Positions 41,631-47,538 of a stretch of DNA of 47,538 nucleotides are shown in pieces. Both the position numbers and the translations under genes were made by a program. Under the pieces are notes generated by a model that worked only from the letters and a program-made list of their open reading frames with translations, was not told the origin of the DNA and did no database searches. The stretch spans positions 1 to 47,538 of the forward strand of contig NZ_FNFZ01000027.1 of assembly GCF_900101015.1 (NCBI RefSeq). Reading direction: 5' to 3'. Every line of letters begins with the position of its first letter. Position 1 is the stretch's first letter. This DNA is from Sarcina sp. DSM 11001. Lineage in GTDB: Bacteria; Bacillota; Clostridia; Lachnospirales; Lachnospiraceae.

Positions 41631-43964
41631 TTAATAAGTGAGGGCACTCAGGTTGTGTCTTTCCAGATAGCTGTTTGCCGCAGGGATCCCGTCACAGCTC
41701 TGCGCCCGGAGGATGTGGTCCAGGGCAACATGCCTGGCATTTTCATCATCGAGGACAAGACCGGCACGCTTGAAGAGGAGCCTGCTGATCCAATCAGGAA
41801 GTTCCAGGACAAGTGCGACAGCGGTCAGGAAATCCTCATTCCTGTATTTAGTGGGCATATCCAGCCATCTCCTGAGCTGCTGTTCAGTCAGTCCCAGTGC
41901 ATCTGCCATTTCTATCATTTTGGTCCCGTTTGCAACCCGCAGGAACTGGAAGGCTTCTGCGAACTTTTTGGGGAAGCGCTGCTTGTACAGCATCCTGGCT
42001 TCGATGTCGTCGATATCCCCGATCTTTTCCCTGTTCAGGAAGTCATCGATATAGAACCTTGTCCTTGCAACGAACTCCGCGTCATAGTACATCCGGCCAA
42101 AGACGTACTGGCCGATCCCTTCCTGCATGTAGACACGGACAAAACGCAGGCAGCATTCGTCGACATGGCGGTTCGCCCAGTCTGAGAGCACCAGATTGTC
42201 CAGCCCCATCCAGTCCTTCTTCAGTTCCAGGAAGCGGCTCCCGTTCCTGACAACATGGCCGTCCGCATATACATATCTTTTGCTCTCCATGACCTTCCGC
42301 AGATCTTCATTCGCGATCATGAGGTTCTGGAGCGTCCTCCTGTCGATATTAAATGTATGGGTCGGTTCCTGCCAGGAATCCGGTTCAAACGCGAAGGGCT
42401 GGATCAGTTTCTTTTCAACATAGTTGAGGGATCCTTTTGCCTCAACGTAACCCAGCTGGATAAACCTGGCGCGGATACGGAAGTGGGGAACTCCCAGCTT
42501 TTTTGAAAGCTGTTTTCCCACCTCTTCATAGAGCTCTCCAAGATGGCGGCTGGGCCTGCCCATAGTCTTCCTGATGGTTTCCTGTGCCTTTATACTCTCG
42601 TCCAGGATACGGGAGCGGGTATCACTTGCCGGCATCATCAGTGCACTTGCACCACGGTTCGCCTGCTTTTCCATGAAATAGATCGGATCCTTCCACGCCT
42701 TTTTCTGTGCACTCTGATCCTTTTTTTGATCTCCTTCTGCAGAAGAGCCTGTATTCTTTCCGTCAGGGAAAACTGTCTTATCCGCTGTTGTTCCGCTGTG
42801 TTCCCGGATCCCAGTGTCATCCGGACCAGCCAGCTTCCTGGCAGATCCTTCCTCCGGATCGATCTCGATCGAAGGGACTTTCGTTACATCATTGCTGTTT
42901 AATTTCTGGAGACAGTAGAAAAGATAATGCTCCTCATAATGGATGCATTCGTGGAAGATATCGAATGACGAATATTCCTGCCTTATCGCGTTCGTATTGA
43001 TGACAATGGTATTGGCAGGGATCCGGATAGCCTGCGGCACAGTTTCCGGGCGGGAACCTTCTTCCAATAACTCTATCGTATCCGCCTTAAAAAACAGGAT
43101 GCTGTTGATCTTCTTGTGCCTGTGTACCGGCAGATACCAGATTGACAGTCCCATCCTTTTGGCAAGCGTTAAGGCATCCCTCATTTCCGGATCAGACAGT
43201 GCTTCGGGCAGGAACCTCGCCCAGATATGTTCCGCCACTTCGTCCACCCTGGCATTCTTATAATAAGGCACAAGGAAGGGACTCAATCGGACAAATTCGC
43301 TGCGGTCCGGGACATTCGGTACCAGTTCCTCGACCATATATATAAAACCATCGTCCCCTTCTTTTTTGTAGAAGGACCAGCTGCCACTCTCTTCCTTTCC
43401 CGCCTCCTCTTCTTCCTCAAAACTGCACCATATAGCGACAGTCCCCTGCCATGACACTGTACCTCTTCCGGTCTTCAGATGAAGCGTTACCAGTACATCC
43501 GTATAAAAGCTGATACGGTCGATCTTCCAGTAGGAAAACTCCGTGAGTTCACAGGATTTCCTGTTCAGCCATGTATCCCTGATATCAAGCTTTGCAGTTT
43601 TTGACAGGCTCCCGTCCTTCAGGCACTGGTTCAGATAGGAATATATGATCAGCCTGTGGTTACTGCACAGGTATTTTGTCATGGAAATGACATCGGGAAC
43701 GAGGAGCCTTCCGCAAGTGCTCTTTATCGAGCCTTCACTTTTCTCCCATGATCCTGTGGGAACTGCACCAGGTTTTGTAACATCCGGAATGATGTCGATC
43801 GAACAGTCCTCTGCTTCCGGCTGTACAGCTGCCTTCTCAGACAGTTCTGCCTGCAGATCACTTTCTGCCTGGCCTGCAGGACTCTTTTCGTCAGTATTAA
43901 CGGTATTATGGTAAATATCTCCTTTTGGTATAGCACATATAATTCTTTCTCTCTCTTTTTTCAT
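41631..43964 (-). CDS. Large ImmA/IrrE-type metalloprotease-like protein
   Basis: A 777-residue soluble protein. The zinc-protease motif HEXXH is seen as FDIFHECIHYEEHY (about residue 340), preceded by PANTIVINTNAIR, the usual strand before the active site in ImmA/IrrE peptidases. It is flanked by long unassigned regions; near the C-terminus IEMADALGLTEQQLRRWLDM is a probable helix-turn-helix. It is much longer than ordinary ImmA (about 150-250 residues). The gene is divergent from an S24-type repressor, recalling ImmA-ImmR pairs in which the protease inactivates the repressor after DNA damage. The ATG at 43964 is chosen for AGAAGG 10 nt upstream. Confidence 0.75.
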   Translation of the reverse strand: MKKERERIICAIPKGDIYHNTVNTDEKSPAGQAESDLQAELSEKAAVQPEAEDCSIDIIPDVTKPGAVPTGSWEKSEGSIKSTCGRLLVPDVISMTKYLCSNHRLIIYSYLNQCLKDGSLSKTAKLDIRDTWLNRKSCELTEFSYWKIDRISFYTDVLVTLHLKTGRGTVSWQGTVAIWCSFEEEEEAGKEESGSWSFYKKEGDDGFIYMVEELVPNVPDRSEFVRLSPFLVPYYKNARVDEVAEHIWARFLPEALSDPEMRDALTLAKRMGLSIWYLPVHRHKKINSILFFKADTIELLEEGSRPETVPQAIRIPANTIVINTNAIRQEYSSFDIFHECIHYEEHYLFYCLQKLNSNDVTKVPSIEIDPEEGSARKLAGPDDTGIREHSGTTADKTVFPDGKNTGSSAEGDQKKDQSAQKKAWKDPIYFMEKQANRGASALMMPASDTRSRILDESIKAQETIRKTMGRPSRHLGELYEEVGKQLSKKLGVPHFRIRARFIQLGYVEAKGSLNYVEKKLIQPFAFEPDSWQEPTHTFNIDRRTLQNLMIANEDLRKVMESKRYVYADGHVVRNGSRFLELKKDWMGLDNLVLSDWANRHVDECCLRFVRVYMQEGIGQYVFGRMYYDAEFVARTRFYIDDFLNREKIGDIDDIEARMLYKQRFPKKFAEAFQFLRVANGTKMIEMADALGLTEQQLRRWLDMPTKYRNEDFLTAVALVLELPDWISRLLFKRAGLVLDDENARHVALDHILRAQSCDGIPAANSYLERHNLSALTY

Positions 43965-44198
43965 CTTTCTGCAGCCTTCTTCAAAGTCAATAACTGTGTG
44001 AATGTAGATGTGCAAAAAAATGGTCCGTCCGCAGTTTCTCGTTATTGTCAGGCAGGGAGGATCACCTTTCCCCGTCCGGCCTGTCAGCAATCTCCTGTGC
44101 CGACCGGCTGCGGACTTCCCGCGGTATTTCAGTCAGTCAGTTTTGTCCCCTCCCTTCCTCCAGCCGCTGAGAATCAGGCATAAGACAAACATATGTTC

Positions 44199-44239
44199 TT
44201 TACAAACACCAAAATATCATGTATTATTATGTTTGTAAA
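44199..44239. promoter_or_regulatory. Dyad operator, probable repressor site
   Basis: TTTACAAAC (44199-44207) and GTTTGTAAA (44231-44239) are perfect 9-bp inverted repeats with a 23-bp gap; a further ACAAAC lies at about 44185. The site is 9 bp upstream of the repressor -35 box. Confidence 0.7.
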
Positions 44240-44247
44240 TAGTTATT

Positions 44248-44277
44248 TTGATATGTATATGTATTTTTATGTTATAA
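44248..44277 (+). promoter_or_regulatory. Promoter of the S24 repressor operon
   Basis: TTGATA (44248-44253) and TTATAA (44272-44277) with an 18-bp spacer, in the only AT-rich stretch upstream of 44391. Confidence 0.55.
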
Positions 44278-44390
44278 AGCGGTATAGATCTTATTCCGAT
44301 ATACGCAGAAATTACACCACTATCAATACACTCAGCAGATCTGCTGCCCGCACATACGGGGACATCCGCTGAAGACAGAAAGGAAACACC

Positions 44391-45353
44391 ATGCCCCGCA
44401 GAAAGATAGTCAGGTCAGTTCCACAGACAAGCTCCGTCATTGACATGAAGACAGGGATGCCCGTGAGCCCTCCGTCCATACCGGTCATCTGCGAAAGGAT
44501 CCGGTATTTCAGGGAACTTGCCGGGATCGAACAGAAGGAGCTCGGGAAAAAGATCGGCATCAGCCCCAATACCATCAGCAACTGGGAAACTGGACGTTCA
44601 AGGCCCGACATCAACCTTATCCCTGCGATCTGCGGAGCACTGCAGGTCAGCCTGTCTGAGCTTTTCGGCATAGAAGATCCGGAGGAAGGAAAGAGCAGGC
44701 TTGCTCCGCGGGAACAGGGCCTGCTCGACAGATACAACCGGCTTCGTCCGGGCAATAAAGCCGTCGTCGACTCCATGATCGATACCATGCTGGGTGTGCA
44801 GGAAGCGGAGGACAAGCCCGAGATTGGCAGGCTCCTCTTTTACCGCAAAGCCCTTTCCGCAGGAAAAGGCGACCCCACAGAGATCGAGGGGCGTGGCATG
44901 CCCATCTTCCTGTATATGGACCGGTTCAGAAATACCGCCGGTTCAGGCATCAGCCGCAGGGCGGACTGCGTCTTCGTTGTCAACGGCGACAGCATGGAAC
45001 CCAGGTTCCACAGCGGCGACATGGTGCTCGTCGAGCGCATACCGGATGCTCCGCACCTGGACGCAGGAGAGATCGGTGCCTTCATCATGGGAAACGAGAC
45101 CTATATCAAGGAATATTCGGAAGAAGGTCTGATCTCCCTCAATCCCCGTTATCCCCTGATGCGCTTTGAAGATGAAGCAGATGTATATCTGATCGGGCGG
45201 GTACTGGGAAAACTGGATCCGGAATGCATCGCAACGGCAAAAGATATCGATATGTACAGGATGATCCATGAGCCGGATCCTTCCCTGCAGGCCGGCGGCA
45301 GAGATGATGGCGAAGTAGTGTGCAGGGAGTTTATTGACAGGTATCTCTGGTAA
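44391..45353 (+). CDS. LexA/CI-like repressor (XRE domain plus S24 peptidase)
   Basis: A 320-residue self-cleaving repressor. The HTH domain (about 33-95: ELGKKIGISPNTISNWETGR) is joined to an S24 peptidase domain (about 170-290) with the catalytic Ser in VNGDSMEPRFHSGDMV and the Lys in ETYIKEY. Damage-activated RecA would trigger autocleavage and relieve repression. AAAGGAAACACC precedes the ATG. The SRAP and DUF5131 genes follow on the same strand, so they are probably under its control. Confidence 0.88.
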   Translation: MPRRKIVRSVPQTSSVIDMKTGMPVSPPSIPVICERIRYFRELAGIEQKELGKKIGISPNTISNWETGRSRPDINLIPAICGALQVSLSELFGIEDPEEGKSRLAPREQGLLDRYNRLRPGNKAVVDSMIDTMLGVQEAEDKPEIGRLLFYRKALSAGKGDPTEIEGRGMPIFLYMDRFRNTAGSGISRRADCVFVVNGDSMEPRFHSGDMVLVERIPDAPHLDAGEIGAFIMGNETYIKEYSEEGLISLNPRYPLMRFEDEADVYLIGRVLGKLDPECIATAKDIDMYRMIHEPDPSLQAGGRDDGEVVCREFIDRYLW

Positions 45354-45396
45354 AAAAGAAATTTCCGGTAAAGAGCAGCATGGAGGACACTCTCAA

Positions 45397-46149
45397 ATGT
45401 GCAGCAGCTATTTTCTTGAAGATTCCCCATCCCTGGAGAACATCGCATATACAGCCGGCCACACACGCCTGGCACATCATATGATGAACTTCTTCGGCAG
45501 GCCATTCGTCTCCCAGGGGCGGGTAAAGCCTGCGGACATTGTCCCGGTGCTGGCTCCGGACCGCAAAGGGGAGGTCTCCATCTTTCCCATGGTATGGGGT
45601 TATACCAGCAATAAATCGATCATTACGACTGCAAGGGTGGAGAACGCCAGTGAGAGCAGTCTGTTCAGGGATTCCTGGGAGCGCAGACGCTGCCTGATCC
45701 CGGCATCATGGTACTATGATTACGAACACCTGCAGATCTCAAGGGATCCTTCTGCAGCCGGCTCTTCAAACAGCCAGCTCCCGGAAGCTATACGTGCCCG
45801 TACGGGTGCTAACGGCAGCAGAAAGGGACAGAAATATATGATACAGCCGGCAGGCACCACCCACATGCTCATGGCAGGGCTTTACCGGATCGAGGAATCG
45901 GGTGACACAAAGTTCCCTCATTTTGTGATCCTGACCCGGGATGCAACGGAAGAGATCTCCTTCATCCATGACCGGATGCCAGTTATGCTTGACCCCGCAC
46001 AGCCATTACCCGCAAGCTTCTTTGCAAACGATACTCTGGCTGACAGGCAGTCCCATATCCAGCAGTGGATCAATCCCGGCACTATGCCCTGGATACTGGA
46101 CCGGGTCATGGACAGTGCCGCGACAAACATAGTTTTTGAGAAGTGCTGA
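45397..46149 (+). CDS. SRAP domain protein (YedK/HMCES family)
   Basis: A 250-residue protein. After Met removal the N-terminal Cys of MCSSYFL would form the thiazolidine crosslink to abasic sites in single-stranded DNA. Family marks: TARVENASES, CLIPASWYYDYEH and FIHDRMPVML with the catalytic His. The ATG at 45397 is required to place Cys at position 2, and GGAGG lies 10 nt upstream. The gene is 43 nt after the repressor, consistent with an SOS-type operon. Mobile elements carry SRAP proteins to protect single-stranded DNA during transfer or replication. Confidence 0.9.
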   Translation: MCSSYFLEDSPSLENIAYTAGHTRLAHHMMNFFGRPFVSQGRVKPADIVPVLAPDRKGEVSIFPMVWGYTSNKSIITTARVENASESSLFRDSWERRRCLIPASWYYDYEHLQISRDPSAAGSSNSQLPEAIRARTGANGSRKGQKYMIQPAGTTHMLMAGLYRIEESGDTKFPHFVILTRDATEEISFIHDRMPVMLDPAQPLPASFFANDTLADRQSHIQQWINPGTMPWILDRVMDSAATNIVFEKC

Positions 46150-46198
46150 AAAAGATCCATGCAGTTCAGGCTAAGATGCCATTTTCGGGAGGTTCATG

Positions 46199-47149
46199 AT
46201 GGAAACATATCAGCAGATGGACCTGTTCCATGATAATGATGACCCGCTTACAGAAACAATCCAGGACGATCCGCGTCTACCGGTCACGGTGACGTGGAAC
46301 CTGTGGCACGGCTGCAAAAAAGTGAGTCCCGGATGTGCGAACTGCTACATGTTCCGCAGGGATGAGGAATACGGAAAAGATCCCACCAATGTTCACAAGA
46401 CATCCAGCTTCAGCCTGCCGGTCCGGAAGTACCGCTCAGGACCGTATAAAGGACTCAATCGGATCCCGGCGGGATCTTTGTTCTATACCTGCTTCACTTC
46501 CGACTTCTTCATCGAAGAAGCGGATGACTGGCGTCCGGAAGCCTGGGATATGATCCGCCGCCGGCTTGACTGCTCATTCTTTATGATCACCAAGCGCCCG
46601 GAGCGGATCCTTCAATGCCTCCCTGCAGACTGGGGCAAGGGATGGGATCATGTCCATATCAGCTGTACCTGCGAAGATCAAACCCGGGCTGACCGCCGGC
46701 TTCCGGTCTTTCTCAAGCTTCCGATCCGGCACAAATCCATTACGCATGAGCCGATGCTGGAAGCCATTGATATACGCAAGTATCTGGCAGAGTACGGGAA
46801 CAGCATGAATGAAAATGGCAGCCGTATCCTGGAGTCCGTCTCCTGCGGGGGAGAATCCGGCCCCAAAGCCCGTATCTGTGATTACGGCTGGGTCCTGAAT
46901 ACACACATCCAATGCGTGGAATACGGCGTCCCCTTCCATTTTCACCAGACAGGCGCCAGGCTCCGCAGATCTGTCCCGGACGGACATGGCGGTCACATTC
47001 AGAAAATCTACGAGATCCCGCGGGAATACCAGCATACACAGGCAGAAAAAGCAGGGCTGGACTATGGCGGAGGAATTGAGATCCCTGCCTGCCTTTCAGC
47101 AGACAGTCCTTCTGTATGTAAAGAGCCAGAAGAAGAGGGAAGCAATTAA
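46199..47149 (+). CDS. DUF5131 (phage Gp37/Gp68) family protein
   Basis: A 316-residue protein of the Gp37/Gp68 family. It shows the Cys motif HGCKKVSPGCANCYMF (a radical-SAM-like cluster) near residue 35-50, then TSDFFIEEADDWRPEAW, FFMITKRPERI and SCGGESGPKARICDYGWV. The fold is thought to be related to radical SAM enzymes, but no reaction is known. The second ATG (46199) has the better spacing to GGAGG. It follows the SRAP gene; the pair is common in phages and conjugative elements and suggests a DNA-repair or DNA-modification role. Confidence 0.85.
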   Translation: METYQQMDLFHDNDDPLTETIQDDPRLPVTVTWNLWHGCKKVSPGCANCYMFRRDEEYGKDPTNVHKTSSFSLPVRKYRSGPYKGLNRIPAGSLFYTCFTSDFFIEEADDWRPEAWDMIRRRLDCSFFMITKRPERILQCLPADWGKGWDHVHISCTCEDQTRADRRLPVFLKLPIRHKSITHEPMLEAIDIRKYLAEYGNSMNENGSRILESVSCGGESGPKARICDYGWVLNTHIQCVEYGVPFHFHQTGARLRRSVPDGHGGHIQKIYEIPREYQHTQAEKAGLDYGGGIEIPACLSADSPSVCKEPEEEGSN

Positions 47150-47207
47150 ACCTGGTATTCATCTAATCAGGTATATTATCGATGAATACTTTCGTAGTAA
47201 TATTTAA
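47064..47207 (+). CDS. Possible small protein overlapping the DUF5131 end
   Basis: An alternative frame of 47 codons (MAEELRSLPAFQQTVLLYVK, then a helical basic stretch ending YIIDEYFRSNI) begins inside and runs 58 nt past the DUF5131 gene. Its sequence looks more protein-like than the DUF5131 tail in the same bases, but no clear ribosome binding site is seen. Confidence 0.35.
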   Translation: MAEELRSLPAFQQTVLLYVKSQKKREAIKPGIHLIRYIIDEYFRSNI

Positions 47208-47307
47208 TGTGAACAATAAGAAGAGAGGCGCAAATCGAAGTTTGTGGAGGCAGCGTTGATGCTTACTTTCAATATGTTTGAGAATGGAATGGGAAGGGAG
47301 GCCGGCT

Positions 47308-47529
47308 ATGAATAAATTGTTTGATTTTGGCAATCGTTACGCAAGAGAAAGCACTTGGAAGGATTTTGCACTTGTTAAGATTTGCCTGTTCTCGATGGGA
47401 CTGGCAGCAGGGACAAAGATTCCTGAAAAACATAAGAAGAAGGCTATTGGAGCTGCAGCCTGTTTATTTGCAGGAACATACCCCCTGCTTATGACGAAAG
47501 TATTCCGTCTTGCGTTTAGGAGGTCATAG
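47308..47529 (+). CDS. Small membrane-associated protein of Clostridia
   Basis: A 73-residue protein: amphipathic start (MNKLFDFGNRYARESTWKDF), a hydrophobic segment FALVKICLFSMGLAAG, KKKA-basic loop and a second hydrophobic segment AACLFAGTYPLLM. GGGAGG lies 6 nt before the ATG at 47308. The family is common in clostridia without known function. It may belong to the host genome rather than the accessory block. Confidence 0.65.
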   Translation: MNKLFDFGNRYARESTWKDFALVKICLFSMGLAAGTKIPEKHKKKAIGAAACLFAGTYPLLMTKVFRLAFRRS

Positions 47530-47538
47530 GCATAATGA

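Larger units (their letters stand above)
43965..44390. other. Divergent control region between protease and repressor genes
   Basis: 426 bp without a gene. The AT-rich part (44180-44280) carries the operator and promoter listed separately; a perfect palindrome CAGCAGATCTGCTG lies at 44333-44346 in the repressor leader. Confidence 0.6.

Overview
The window looks like a Clostridia chromosome or large plasmid, most likely Lachnospiraceae. The reasons are mid-range GC, strong AGGAGG ribosome binding sites, Tn1549-type conjugation genes (PcfB, VirD4/TraG), TnpX-type large serine recombinases, a VaFE/Cna-B surface protein and an IS21-family element. Nearly everything from 1 to about 44,000 is mobile or accessory DNA. 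The placement is inference; no rRNA or housekeeping gene is present to confirm it.

Left part (1-20,400): a conjugative element reads leftward (TM protein, Cys-rich protein, AntA/KilA-C protein, PcfB, VirD4/TraG). Its traG gene is broken twice. Between 7147 and 17439 lies a complete integrative mobilizable element B of about 10.3 kb. It carries a large serine recombinase with an extra 10-repeat tail, a TM protein, a controlled restriction-modification operon, an oriT, a MOBV relaxase, a CHC2 primase, a VapE helicase, iterons and TnpW. B sits inside the Asp-Pro-Lys-Gly codons of traG. From 6711 leftward a second mobilizable element A interrupts the same gene; it carries a recombinase, DUF3847, a MobA/MobL relaxase and a Toprim-AAA primase/helicase, and it leaves the window at the left edge. 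A and the host element share a roughly 200-nt segment that folds with compensatory base changes, a candidate structured RNA.

Middle (20,600-27,960): a leftward array of 34 tRNA genes or tRNA-like loci covers 19 amino acids (no valine), with a terminator right after the last gene. Several members are odd: a Gln gene with a hairpin in the D-loop, a Trp gene with 46 extra bases before the anticodon stem, decayed Lys and Asp copies, non-standard T-loops, and Leu genes without a long variable arm. Tiny ORF-plus-terminator cassettes and a small XRE gene lie between them. An IS21-family element (24,854-27,655) has split a tRNA-Leu gene and made an 8-bp target duplication.

Right part: 28,194-31,855 is a compact RiPP-like cluster read leftward: an 8-Cys precursor peptide, an attenuating terminator, a radical SAM/SPASM enzyme and a UvrA-like double ATPase. 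Next come a 2,435-residue cell-wall-anchored Cna-B repeat protein, a sigma-region-4-like regulator, a 51-residue protein and an ImmA/IrrE-type metalloprotease. Divergent from the protease, behind a dyad operator, are a LexA/S24-type repressor, an SRAP (HMCES/YedK) DNA-crosslink protein, a DUF5131 protein and a small membrane protein.

How parts work together (inference): A and B depend on conjugation machinery supplied in trans, yet both destroy the coupling-protein gene of their host element. The protease-repressor pair resembles ImmA/ImmR control and may link SRAP and DUF5131 expression to DNA damage. The tRNA array may supply decoding capacity that withstands host tRNA cleavage.
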